The position numbers and the translations under genes were made by a program. From Lycocorax pyrrhopterus obiensis (lineage: Eukaryota > Chordata > Aves > Passeriformes > Paradisaeidae): a stretch of DNA of 64,000 nucleotides. Of the stretch, positions 33,963 to 46,262 are shown piece by piece. The stretch is from contig JACSVZ010000001.1 in assembly GCA_014706295.1 (NCBI GenBank), positions 118,014,763 to 118,078,762 of the forward strand, given 5' to 3'. The notes under the pieces are model-generated. The model saw only the letters and a program-made list of their open reading frames with translations, did not search any database and was not told the DNA's origin. How positions within the stretch are numbered: the first letter of the stretch is position 1; each line of letters begins with the position of its first letter.

Positions 33963-35411
33963 ACATAAATCCTGGCTTGTTTCTGGTAAAACACATCTCC
34001 TGGCTTGGCCATCGCTGTCTCCTGGAAAAGTCACACCTAATGGCAGATCTGCCAGTGAAGTCAGTGGCTTTGGGATTTCTCCCATGACTCATAAAACTCT
34101 GTTTGGTCTGTGAGTTCTGACAACAGGGTGGCCTCGTGCTGCCCCTTTGCTCAGGGGTGGTTGTGAGGAAGGACACTGGAGCTGACAGAATCACCTGCCA
34201 GCATAATGAAATGCATAGCTAAATGAATATAAAAACACCAGACAAGTGAGTTGCTTTTGTACAAATCCCCTTTTGTCTTCGCTTTTTTATTGAGGCTTGC
34301 TGAAGTGCGAAGATCCCTCTGTGAAAATAAGGTGAGCAATTAGTATTAATTGATTTGGGTTTTAATACGGGCTGGGATGAGCTTGCTGAGGCTCAGTGTG
34401 GCAATGTGTGCAATTCCAGGAGAAATTGATTGCGTTTTGTCTCTTCCATGTGTCGCTTTCCCTTAAACTGCTAATGAAATTCCATCACTAATGAACAGGA
34501 TGTTCCACTAAATGTGCATTCAACTCCTAAAATCGTTAACAAGTGTCATTTTAGGATCCTTTTTCCTTGCTAGCCCCCTCCTTTGCTGGGTGCACAGTGT
34601 TGGATTTTACTCTTGGTATTTTAAAGCTGTGAGTGGAGATAGCAAGAGTTGTGTGTCCATTCCTGTATTCCTCTTTGGAGAGTTATTTTGCATGGCCTGC
34701 CTGGGCTTTTTGTGTGTTTTGCCTTTGGTAGCAATTACTGCTGCCTGCATTTGTGGCTTCCAGTGCAGAACAAAGCTGGTGTGTGTGCCTGGCCAGTAGC
34801 AATTGTTGACAGTCGATAATGTTGGAGACCTCTCATTGTGGCTGGGATCTGAATTGTACCAACTTCTGCTGAACCCAAATTACAGGGGTTTAATTTTAGC
34901 TTCAGGGCTCCCGTGCTGGAATATTTTCTTTCCTCTGGTAACAAAGCAAAGAAAAAGTCGGTGTTTGAGGTCTTTCCTAAACCTGCCACGCGAGACACGG
35001 AACTGAAGTGTCGCAAAAACTGCCAGAATTTCTATTCTTACCCTTGGCTGATCTCAGACCGCGCTGGTAACACGGAGTTACTGTGTCCCACGGGGTGGTT
35101 AAACTCATTGCCTGCCTGTTTAAATCTTTTCTGTCTGTTAGGTGGAATATACTGAGTAAGAGGGAGTTGCTGGGGGTTCTGTATCTCCAGGTACTGGAGC
35201 AGCTCGTGGACCATGAACCATTTAAACCACAGCCCAAGGAGGTGGACAGGAGGGTGGGACCCCCAGTGTGGGGAGCTTCTGGGCCTTGGCTGAGAGTCTG
35301 CTTTTCTTGGAGCTTTGAATGAAGTAACTGGTGTTACCTGGGCATTTTCCAATTTCTTTTCTCGGTGAAATTTTCGTGAGTAGGATGGTTTGGAAAGGAA
35401 TGTGTCATTTA
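33963..35411 (+). other. Intron, nothing recognised
   Basis: Unique sequence with AT-rich patches near 34340-34370. No gene or repeat is seen. Confidence 0.5.
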
Positions 35412-35608
35412 GGGAGGTTCAGGTTGGGCATCAGCAGTAATTTCTTCATGGAAAGGGTGATTAGACATGTGAATGGACTGTCCAGGAAGGTAGGAAGGCC
35501 TGGATGTGGCACTCAGTGCTCTGGGCTGGTGACAAGGTGGGAATCAGGCACAGGTTGGACTCCATGGTCTGGGAGGGCTCTTCCAACCTGGATGATTCTG
35601 TGGTTTAC
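35412..35608 (+). mobile_element. CR1 fragment (diverged)
   Basis: AGGTTCAGGTTGGGCATCAG ... GGGAGGGCTCTTCCAACCTG then GATGATTCTGTGGTT at the 3' end. The order matches the CR1 ORF2 end and tail. Confidence 0.7.
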
Positions 35609-36737
35609 AAATGTCTGAGAATGGTGTTTGCCCAGAAGTGATTAGGAGATTAAGTAATGGATTTATTGTAATTCTTGCACTGGAGCCCTCCTGATGTGCC
35701 TGTGTCCTCTCTGAAAGGGTTGTGTGAGAGAGGCTGAGTGCCTTGTTTTACTTTGGGCAATTATTTATTGGCAATGCACGTTCTTGTCCTTGTTTCCCAA
35801 ATTAAAGTTGTTTAGCTTGGAATTGGTGTGAAATTCCTACTTGTCTTCTACATGTGGAAATTGTTTGTTAGCAGCATGTGATTTCAGGGGAATGCTGTGA
35901 TTTGCATCACAGGAAGGCTTCAGAAGGTTGGGAGAACGAAAGGACAGTTTTCCTTTGGCCACTTGTAGGTGTTTGGAGGTACCTGCTGGGGCAGGACTTG
36001 GGGTGAACTCAACCTGGATGAACAAGGCAGCTCTTTGTGCAGCCTCCTCTTGCCATGAAGGCATTCTCACATCTCACTGATTTTTCTTCCACTATGAAAT
36101 ACATCTGTATTTCTGTATTCATAATATGGAGGTACTAAATAGTGCCAGACCCCTCTGTCCTAGGCATGAGGATAGACCAGGGCAGGTGCTTCTCCACAAT
36201 GCTCCCCCAGCTTCCAGTAATGTGCACTGGGGGGGATTTTGCAGCCTATTTGTATCTAGCAGATTTTTTTTTTTTCCCCAGAGGAAGCCTTTCACTTGGT
36301 TTCTGACAGTCTGTACCAGGTTTTGTGAGGACTGCACGCGTTTCTCTCTGCGTAATATGAGCTTGAAAATTGGCAGTGCCGTCATCATATCTGTCATCTG
36401 TCAGGTGCGTGTTGTGTGAGGCTTGTGACGGCTCAAGGAAAGGCTTGGATGGTGTTGACCAGCAGCCAGCAGTTCAGTCCACGGTGCGGGTGGGTGGGTT
36501 TGGTTTGGTTGGTTTATTTATTTTTTTAATGTGTGTGTGTGCCTGAGGTGAAGGGTGACTGGACTGCAGTGCTGCAGGCTGTGGCACGGCTGCTCCGCCG
36601 CTCACGGCTCTGCGCAGTCCCTGCGCCTGTGACGGGGCGCTCAGGGCTCACCGCCTGCATCGCTCACTGCAGCCTGCCCCGGCCGTCTCTGGGGAGCACG
36701 GGCTGCCTCTGAGGCTGTGGGACGGCTCACTCACTTC
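35609..36737 (+). other. Intron, nothing recognised
   Basis: It holds a GT-rich microsatellite-like stretch at about 36486-36541; otherwise unique. Confidence 0.5.
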
Positions 36738-37237
36738 AGGGAATCCAGAAGGGTTCGGGTGGGAAGGGACCTTAAGGATCACCCAGTTCCATCCCCAGCC
36801 ATGGGCAGGGACACCTCCCACTGTCCCAGGCTGCTCCAAGCCCCAACGTCCAGCCTGGCCTTGGACACTGCCAGGGATCCAGGGGCAGCCACAGCTTCTC
36901 TGGGCACCCTGTGCCAGGGCCTGCCCACCCTCCCAGGGAACAATTCCTTCCCAATATCCCATCTATTCCCTCTGGCAGTGGGAAGTTCATTCTCTCCCAG
37001 CTTGTGTTTGTTCTTGGCATTGCCCTGACCCAGGTGCAGGACCTGCACTTGGCTTTATTGAACATCACGAGGTTCTCACAGTGCCAGCTCTCCAGCCCAT
37101 CCAGGTCCCTCTGGATGCCCCATCCCTTCCCTCCGGTGTGTGACTCCACCAGAGCTCAGTGTCATCAGCAAACGTGCTGAGGGTGCACCAGTCCCACTGT
37201 CCTTGTCACCAGCAAGGACATTAAATAGTTCTCCCAT
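36738..37237 (-). mobile_element. CR1 copy with internal deletion (B of an inverted pair)
   Basis: It is antisense on the + strand, starting with the complement of the CR1 tail (CAGGGAATCCAGAAGGGTTC). Its 5' 302 bp (36936-37237) match 21985-22286 with one mismatch, opposite in orientation. Its 3' part differs at many positions. It has the same internal deletion and the same 5' end as copy A. Confidence 0.87.
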
Positions 37238-39581
37238 AGGGAGGGAAAGAAGTTCCCCCAAAGCTCTCAGAAGCAGAGCTGGGCTCTGTTTTTAAGACAG
37301 CAGACCTTGTAAAACAAAACCTGTGAGTATGGGCACCCTTTTCAAGGTGCATCTGTGCAGTGCTCGGTTGCAGTTGTGGAGTCAAATGCTTGACTTACCT
37401 GACGGATCCTACATGCCACCCCTTTTCCTTGCCTTTTCTCCCCACTGAGGTCGGAATCTTCACTGATGTCCTCTCCCTCTGGCCTTGTCCAGGGGTGAAA
37501 GTGGCAGGGGGACAGCGAGGACGAAGCTGGAGGGGGGAGTGGGAGGAGTGCTTGTAGGTTTGGCCAACAGAGAGTAGGTCTGCTCTGTTTTTTTTAAACT
37601 AAGAGTGCCAAAACCACTCCCCTGTCCTTTCTCTTCCTGGAAAAGGAGGAAAAACATCCCTCAGAAGGGATCCCCCGGGGTGTGATAGATAAGCTGTCTG
37701 CATTTTTGTGGCAGGGAGTCATCTCCTTGCCGTAGCCCCTGCTCCAGGTAGGCTTTATCTGCCCCCCACCTCTCTGGTTTCACTGACTGTTTCACAGATC
37801 CAAACTGGTGGTCCAGTCCCAGGGAGCTCCTGAGGCAGATGGATGGGGCTGCTAGGGGGCTTCTCCTGTGTCCCCTGGTTAGTTCTGGGTAGGGCAGGTG
37901 TGTCAGGACTGCTGCTGGAAGGAAAGCAGGTGCCCTTCCTCCTGCTGGACACCTGGAACTCCAGCCAGGTGAGTTTGCACACTTCCTTGGCACACTTGCT
38001 CCCTCCTTGCTGAGCTTCTGTGGCTGTTTCTGGCCCTGGCCCTTCTAGTTTGGTGTCTTGATCTGGCCCTCTGTTCCTGCAGAGCTCAGACATGAAAGCA
38101 GGGCTTGCTGGGGTGACAGGTACCCTCTTGCTGCCTTGGATTGTTCCATTCCAAGGGCAGCATGTTGCAAGTTGTTTCGGTTTTTTGTCAGTGCTTTCCC
38201 CCATTGCCTCCTCTTGCCCTGCACTGGGAGCAGGAGAGGCAGCAGCAAAGGGGACTGAACCCTGTGCTTGAAACCAAACTCTCAGCTTGGTGTAGCTCTA
38301 GGAACAAATCCATAATTTTTCTGCAGAGAACCTAAATTTTCTTGAAGAGAAATTATGCTTCAGGTTGTTCCTTGTGCTGGAAGCGTGGAAGGACATCCTT
38401 GAGCCTGGCTCTTGCCTGACCTGTTTGCTTCATCCTGGGGTGGGGGACAAGAAAAAAAGGGATATGGGTGGACAAGAAAGAGGAAAGAATGTTTTTCCAG
38501 AAGGACTGGAGCTCTGGCATGCTGTAAGGGTTGGCAGCAGCAGTGGAAGCAGAGAGCCCTTAGGATCCACTGCAGCTGAAATCCTGCAGAGGGGGCAGGG
38601 GCACCCTAATGGGAATCATCCTGTGGGGAATTGGGAATGGCAGGACGTGAAATGCCTCGGGAGATCTGCCTGCTGCAGATGCTCCAGGTCTCTGGAATCA
38701 GTGAACAACTGAGTCTCATGCACAGGGAGGTAATTTATTCCCTGTTTTGATGGGAGGGGAGGGAAGAGCTCATGCATGGTGGGAGTGAGCCTCGGGATAA
38801 TGTGAGCAGCTTGGGCTGGGGATCCTCTCTCAGATCATCCCAAATCCTTGTTGACAGAAGGAATGTGTGGATTTCTTGCCTCGTGGCTCATCTGCTTCAG
38901 CACAGGCAGACAGGGACCTGTTTATCCCGTTGGGCCACCAATAATCTTTTAGGTGCGGGGAAGTTTCCTGCTGGGTTTCTGTGCCCCCTTGAGGGGAATG
39001 CTCATGTGAAGGGGTTTGTCAGCACCCAGCTGCACACCTGGGTGGTGCTGGGTGGGGACCTTGGGAAGACATTGGTGTTCTTGACCCTGTTTGTGCAGAG
39101 CTGGCAAGGATGGTACCTGCTGAGGGAAACCTGGGTTAGAATGAGGGGAAAACAGTGGCACTGATGACGATTCAACATAATGTCCATGGTGGACAGAAGT
39201 CTCTCTTTAGGCTGTCCTAGAAGGAATCTAACACTTCTCCCAAACAGAAGCTGGAAATTCCTATATTTTCTGTACTTTTGAAAGTTTCCCAAGGAAGCAG
39301 TGAGAGTCATCAGGCAGTTCTGAGCGTTACCCAGGGATGTTGCCCTGCCTGGGGTCTGCCCAGGGCTTTCCCAGCACCAGTGCTGGGGTGCTGATCTGCC
39401 AAGCTGAGCATCTCTCTCCGTGGCACTAAATTATTTTCTTGATCTGGGCTGTCAGTTGTCCTTCAGTGGTGAAACTGCTTCCTCTGGAGAGCTGTGCCAA
39501 AAATGGAAAAGCCTGTGCTTGGCTTGTTCTGGTTCTAGCCCTGCACTGGGCTTTGTGAGAAGGGATCATTTAATCACCATC
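37238..39581 (+). other. Intron, mostly unique
   Basis: No CR1 is recognised. A weak exon-like segment at 37798-37968 (acceptor TGACTGTTTCACAG, donor GTGAGT) is noted in the findings. Confidence 0.5.
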
Positions 39582-39836
39582 ACCCGAGGGAACAGCTGGA
39601 GCTGTGTCAGGGAGGTTTATGTTGGGTATCAGGGAAAGGTTCTTCCCCCAGAGGGTGCTGGGCACTGCCCAGGCTCCCCAGGGAATGGGCACGGCCCCGA
39701 GGCTGCCAGAGCTCCAGGAGCGTTTGGACAGCGCTGCCAGGGATGCACAGGAAGGGATTGTTGGGGTGTCTGTGCAGGGCCAGGAGCTGGACTGGATGAT
39801 CCTTGTGGGGCCCTTCCAGCTCAGGATATTGTGTGA
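39582..39836 (+). mobile_element. CR1 fragment
   Basis: CGAGGGAACAGCTGGAGCTG ... GATCCTTGTGGGGCCCTTCC ... ATATTGTGTGATAAA. It is nearly parallel to 30236-30495 and of the same subfamily. The tail is short and mutated. Confidence 0.85.
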
Positions 39837-42257
39837 TAAATGATTACAAAAATACAGAGGCACTTGGGGAGTCAAGGAGTTAGAAGTGTCTGCACTCAGC
39901 TTGGGCTGGCAATTCTGGATTTCCCCTCAGTGTGGATAGAAATAACAAGTTGTCCCAAGGGAATGATTCTGTGTCAAAGTAAAAAAAAAAAAACAAAAAA
40001 CCAACAAAACAAAACCAAAACAAACTAAAAGCCCAAACCCCCCACTTTTAAAAAGTTCATTTCTAGCATGTCTGTGCACTTAATCACCTCTTTAATACAG
40101 GGGACAGAGAGCTGTTCACCTCATCAAAGTGCCTGATGCAAATGTACAATATTCTCTCAGCACATCCTTCCTTCCTTCCTTTCTTCCTTCCCCAGCACTT
40201 TAATGCTGGAGGTGGTGGGAGGAATTGCATGTGCAGCGCTTTATCTCGATAGGAGAAAGTGTCTGAACCTGTTTGTACTTGAGGGGCAGGTGCTGCACCT
40301 CCTTCTTTATCCCTGTGCAAGACCAGCTTTTCTTCTTTTGTGTGCGGGATGCTTTGGGCTTTCCTTTTGCTCTGCAGCGCTGAGAATGGGAAGGTGCCAG
40401 AAATACGGAGAGGCAATCGTGTGTGTGTGTGTTGTTTTCTGCTTCCCCGCAGAAGGTGTGTGTGCCCTTCCTTCCCAATCTCTAGGTACCTGTTGAAGAG
40501 AACTGGTAATCTTTTTCTTGTCTTTCACCAAGTGCAGACAGTCAAATGCTGCTGGAATGGCCTCGTTTTTGAGGCATTAAAGGTTTCTGTCTTTCTGAAG
40601 AAATTAAGAAGTGCTGGGCTCTGATCTGCCTCCCAGATCAAGTGGAGCGTATTTCTTGCATGTGCCATTGCCTGTTTCAAGAGCAGGATGGTAATTGTTG
40701 CTGGTTTGACTTGGTGGCAGATTGAGATGGAAGGTTTGGATGAGTCCCTGGGCTTTAGTGGGACACGCTGTTCCTAATGCGAGCTCAGAGCTGAGGTCAC
40801 TCTGTGTGGTGCCATAAAACACCTCCTGGCTTGGCCTGGGTGTGTAGGACAGCTGATAGCGATGGAGTTCCTCTGGCTTGCCAGCAAAACTCAATCTAGC
40901 CTTAAATCTTGTCTTTCCAGTTGGGTATGGCAGTGTCACTCCTCCGTGGATGCTTTCCTTTAAAATTGTCTCTGTAAGCTCAGTGGAAGAAGATAATTCC
41001 TACCCTTCTTAGCTTTTGAAGGAGATTCAATCAATTTGTCTTTTGCTAACCTGCGCCAATGCTTTCTCTGTTTGAAATACTGTTTCTCCTAGCTGAGATT
41101 AAAATTTCCCATTCTCATTTAACTTCAGAACGTTCTAAAATTCAGAGCCTGAAAGTGTGCCAAAGTAGAGTTGTTTTGTGTAACTGCTTTTTACAGAATA
41201 AGATATCACTTGTAGAAATAGTGTTTAAGGGAATTTAAACACTGCTAATGATCTGTCCATCCATATAGCTCAAATCACAGTAGTGTCAAAGTGGTTGTCA
41301 GACCCTGGGTTTCTTCTTTCAGATCTGCTGAGGGTTTGTTCTGTTTGGGTCTGTTTTCATCTCCCTTTCTCATTATCAGAGTGCTGCTGCCGCTTACTCT
41401 GCCCTCTTTGTACTTAGGTTGCAATACCTGCTCCCACTCCAGAGGCCTAAAGTAAACATGCTGCTATTTTGGTTCAAGTGCTGTCTTTATTGTTTTTTTA
41501 AATTTTATTTTGAGGTGACTATAACCCAGCATGCCCCTCAGTATTTATTTGTGTTAAAGTGGTGGCCAGCCCGTGACCCGAAGGCCCAGCGTGCTTAAGC
41601 ATTTCATGTACAATAGCGTCTGCCTCATAACAAAAACACTGATAAAGAAAATAAATCCAAATCTGACTAAGAGGTTGTGAGTATCGCAGGATGCTGTGCC
41701 CCGTGGTTCAGCTGCAGTGACCGTGCCAGGGGCTGTGAGCTCCCTGTCACGCCGGGTAATGGGAATAAGGAGGCAGCTGCGTTACCTGCCACAGTGAGCG
41801 AGACTTCTCCTGGTCTCTGCAGTGTGGCTGCTGCTCCAGGTGTGGCATTCAGCCCCAGCCAGGGCACAGGGGCCTCAAGGCAGCCTGTGATGCGGGTTTG
41901 CACAGCCCCAGGGCTGGCGAGGGGATCTGTGTGTCCCTGTGCCTGTGGTCTCCATGGGGCTTCTGCTACAGAAGGAAATGGGTTTGGGTTTTTTTCCTCG
42001 TCCTTTAAAATTGCTGCTGGTGATCCCTTGAGTTCTGGAAAGCTAGTCCTAGAAAGAGACTACTGAGCTTTCTTAAAATAGCTAATTAAGTATGTATTTA
42101 AGCTTGTCTGTGTTAGAAACTAGCCAGCCTCGCTGTAATAGGATTGTTCTGGCTCGTTTTAATTGTGCTGATCTAACTCGTGTGGATGCTTCAGTGCAGG
42201 GTAACGTCTAGGAGCAGATTTCCCTCAGAAACCTGCAGTCAAACCAACCCCTTCCCA
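39837..42257 (+). other. Intron with simple repeats
   Basis: It has an A-rich tract with interspersed C at 39980-40030 and a (CCTT)n run at 40165-40190. No gene is recognised. Confidence 0.55.
40165..40190. repeat. (CCTT)n microsatellite
   Basis: About six imperfect CTTC units, interrupted once by TTTC. Confidence 0.85.
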
Positions 42258-42665
42258 GAATCACAGAATCCAGGGTGGGTCAGGCTGGAAGAGACCACCG
42301 TGCCTCACCTGGTGCCGCCTCCCTGCTCCAGCAGGGCCATCCCAGAGCACAGGGCACAGGATTGTGTCCAGAGGAGTATGGAATATCCCCAGGGAGGAGA
42401 CTCCACAGCCTCCCTGGTTTGTTCAGGGCTTGGGGGCTGCTCAGGGATGTGCCTCATCCTGGGCTGAGCAGAGGGGAGGATCACTCCCTGACCTGCTGCC
42501 AGTGCTCTTCCCGATGCCCCCCAGGACCCCCATCCCTGCTGTTTGGCTTTGCTGTCTGACCCTGTGACCGTGGGGACCCTCCTTTTCTTCCTGGCAGCTG
42601 AGACCCACCTGCAGCTCCACGTGATCCAGGTGGCAAAGAACATTCCTGATGCTGATCCTCACTAG
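42258..42665 (-). mobile_element. CR1 fragment
   Basis: On the + strand it begins CAGAATCACAGAATCCAGGG and GTCAGGCTGGAAGAGACC, the complement of a CR1 tail, and continues through CAGAGGAGTATGGAATATCC to about GATCCTCACTAG. It belongs to a different subfamily from the GGGACCTTAAAG copies. Confidence 0.7.
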
Positions 42666-45600
42666 TCCTCGCTGCTGTGGATCTGGATGTCTTGGCACTG
42701 CAGATGACCCGCATCAGGGGGGAATGAGAATAGTCTTTCATAAATATTTGAAGTCAGGAGTTACTCATGCATACAGCATTCAATTTGATTTATTTATTTG
42801 ATGCAGTGTTAAGAGCAGAGGAGTTGAACACTCGGAAGTGCAGGGGAACCGTGCCTGAAGACTCCGTGTGTGCATTCAGCAGAGGGGTCTTGAGTCAATG
42901 GTGTGCAGTTGTGGCAGGAGTTTATTTTTATTTCTTCCTAAGGCCTTTGTTCAGGATGTCTCCTTTTAACAAAGAATTAATAGGGTTTTAGTTTTTTAAA
43001 CATCCCTTATGTAACTTCCAAAATGTATTTTAAGCAGAAGTTTGCTTTTTTTTTCCTTTTTCTTTACGAAAGGAGCTTGTGCTGAAATAGCAGGACAGGT
43101 CTCTGATGGGAAGTTGTTGCTCTGCTTTGCACCTCTTGTGGCTTTATGGAATTGCTGTTGCTCTCCCTTCCTTGGCTATGGGAATTCCCATTGGAAATGG
43201 TTGAGGTGCTGGGGGAATTTGGGCTGTGTTTCATGTCAAACCTTTGCTGGGCTGCAGAGAAAGTTGTCCTTCTCACTGTTAAATTCCTTCTCCACAGGCA
43301 AGGAGATCAGGACTAACCCCTAATGAAAGCAAGGAGGGCTTGCGTGAGCATCCCACTGACAGGAGAAGCTTTTGGCTTCTTCCCTGGGAAAGCAGCCTGG
43401 CTCTGGGGCTGCTGCCTGAGGGAGGGACCAAAGGTCTCCTCCTGCCATTTAAACAGTATATAAAAATACAATAAACTGGCATTTTCCCCTTTGGGGTTTA
43501 GATTGAGCTTTTGATATAACAGTGTCACAAACTGGGGAGGAAAAACATGAATAAATAAATACGTCAAAGCTCCCAAAAGCCCACTACCTCTGAACCCTTC
43601 CCTGCAAAAGTATTTGACTTTACTGGCTTGTTTTAAGCCTTGGCTTCTGAACCCCTTTCAAATCAGATGTATTGCTGAAACCAGCGTGCAATAATTGGGG
43701 AGTTTGGCTGCTGACTTTGCTGTGTGTGAGAGGGAATCCCTTTTTTCCTCACTGCAAACTGATTGCTATCAGATTGCTTCTCCTTTTTCTGGAAGAAGGT
43801 TTGCTTCAAAAGACTTGAAGTATAAATTCTCTGTCTGATATTTGCCTTGAATGGGTAGCACTGCTAAAAAATTAATGGAGTGGAATAGCCTGGATGATGA
43901 TTTCGCCTCTGATGTGAAGAAATTTTATATTCTTCTTTTCTTTTTAATTGCTTGGTGCGCTTTCTTCTTAACTATCTATATATCTATCTCATTTTCCTTT
44001 TTTCCTGTGCGTGCAATTCCCTGGGATCCTGGTGATCATCGCTGGGTTAGCAATTTAGTCTGGCATTGCTGTGGCTGGGGCAGCTGCTGACGCGCCTAAT
44101 GCGGCTCCACACATTTGATGTTTATGCTGATAACCCCAGGCAGCTTGGGATGCTTCAGCTGGGTAGAAATGGAGCTGAAATAAAAAGTTTTTATACTTGA
44201 AGACAGTTTCCTGAAGTGGGGGTGACAGTGATTTCCACCCCTTTAGTTCCTGGTTGCCACACCATGAGCGGCTGCTGTGGCTTTGCCGCTGGATCCGGAG
44301 GGAAGGGGCAGCAAAGCCCTGCCAGGTGTCCCAAAGCTGCCCCGGGAACCTCTGTGACAGATGACAGGGGCTGGACTGGCCACCGGTCCCCTGCCACCCT
44401 TGCTGGGTGTCCTGGCAGTGCTCCCACAGGGAGCCAGGGATGGAGGGGGGGTACCCAGTCTGGGAAGTGCCTTCAGGAGCTCACCCACTTCTCTCAGCTC
44501 ATGTGCACATATGGATTTTTCCAGGGAGAAATCAGGACGGGGCAGAGACAGATTTTACTCTGGAGCAGTGTTTTATGTCACTTTGCAGCAGTGTTCATTT
44601 CCCCTGGGCAAAGCCAAACGGTGAATTCCTTCTAGAGATTGCAAAGAAACATTAATTACTGTGGCATATTCCTGTCTTTGGCTCAACTCGTGCCATTTTA
44701 AAAGCGTTTTCCATAGCTGGGATTTGTTTGTGTGGGAAGTCAGTTACATAATTAAAACAAATTCTATTCTATGATTCTGTTTTTCAGCCAAATGCTTTCC
44801 CTTAAATTAGTACTGTCTGTAGCTGGGTAAAAATGAGGAGTGTCTTTGTCAAAGTTTTCTTCTCCTTTGAAGCTTTTTTCATGTACTCTTCCTAATGGGC
44901 ATTTTCCAATATTATTCTTTGTAATTGTTTTTTGGTCATTGTCTGCTCTGGTTTGAAAAGGCTCATTAGGAAGCAAAGCCCTTGATGCCCGGCTCAGGAG
45001 TGGTATTTATGATGTGTGAGGTGCTCTCACTTTGGTGAGGGTGGTTTGCAGAAGGTGTTTCTGCTGTTTTGGGTCCTGCTGTGAATGGAAGTCGTTCTGA
45101 TGAGGAAATTGCTGTTTTCCTACCTGCCGTGCTCCAGAGTTTGTGTTGGTGCTGCTGGGAAGCGTCTGGGGTCTGGGCTGTCCGAGTTGGGGCACTGGTG
45201 GCTTTTCTTCGTGGAGAGCCTGACCCAGTGCTGGGGGCAGGAAGGAGCGTGGCAGCATTCAGGCTGAGCAGGGAGCTCGGGGGGCTCTGAGCACCGCGGT
45301 GCCCACGTGGTCGGGATTATCTGGTATTAAGTGAAACAGCAAATGTGCAGACAAAATCCGGGAGCTGGGCACGGTGCTCCCTGCTCACACTTCCCAAAGG
45401 CTTACGGGGTGCCAGGGCAGGCCTGGGATGGTGTGGCACACCCGTGGGTTTGGAAGCAGTCTCGTTAGGTTTGCGTGAGGCGAGGATGTGTTTTGCAGGA
45501 GTGGGGTCTGATTTAAGCCAGGCTTCACAAAACAGTGTTTTGCAGAAAGAGCTGTGCTGGCGAGGGAGTGTGGAAGCATCTCCTTTCTGGAAACATCTTT

Positions 45601-45810
45601 CTCCTTGGTGCCTGGGACATGGCTGCAACTCTTGGGATGCTCAAGAAGAGGTTTGCATGCAAATCGTAACAGAGCTGCCTTTGGAGGGGCCTTTGGCTCC
45701 CATCAGTGTGGGAGGGATGTTTCTATGCAATGCGAGTTGTGAGGTGCACCTCAGCTCACTTCTCACCCATGTCTGCTTATTTTGTACTGTTTTGATGCTG
45801 GCATCTCTAA
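42666..45810 (+). other. Intron, mostly unique
   Basis: It contains an imperfect TATC stretch (43974-43990) and a short CR1-tail-like ATTCTATTCTATGATTCTG at about 44761-44779 with no element body. The GC-richer 45.1-45.8 kb part has open frames but no recognised protein. Confidence 0.5.
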
Positions 45811-46262
45811 ATCATGGAATCGTTTATGTTGGACAGGACTTCCAGGATCATCAAATCCATGCTGTGCCCCATCCCCACCTTATCACCAACCCAGAGCTCT
45901 GAGTGCCACGTCCAGGCCTTCCTTGGACACCTGCAGGGATGGGGACTCCAAACCTCCCTGGGCAGCCCCTGCCAATATCCAGTCACCCTTTCCATGGAGA
46001 GATTCCTGCTGATGTCCAGCCTGAGCCTCCCCTGGCCCGGCCTGAGGCCGTTCCCTCTCCTCCTGTCCCTGTTCCCTGGGAGCAGAGCCCGACCCCCCCC
46101 GGCTGCCCCCTCCTGTCAGGGAGTTGTGCAGAGCCACAAGGTCCCCCCTGAGCCTCCTTTGCTCCAGGCTGAGCCCCTTTCCCAGCTCCCTCAGCCACTC
46201 CTCCTCAGACTTACCTCTGACCCTTCACCAGCTTAGTTGCCCTCCCCTGGACTCAATCTGAG
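45811..46262 (-). mobile_element. CR1 fragment
   Basis: It starts AATCATGGAATCGTTTATGT and runs through CAGGGAGTTGTGCAGAGCCA to a CCCTCCCCTGGACTCAATCT region. It is the same subfamily as 53363-53905, with which it shares almost identical stretches (around 46110-46200 and 53650-53740). Confidence 0.85.

Noticed and set aside
43851..44090. 79-residue frame beginning MGSTAKKLMEWNSLDDDF
   Set aside because: No known family and no splice or promoter context; likely chance.
44755..44785. CR1 tail-like ATTCTATTCTATGATTCTG
   Set aside because: No element body on either side; too short to call a copy.
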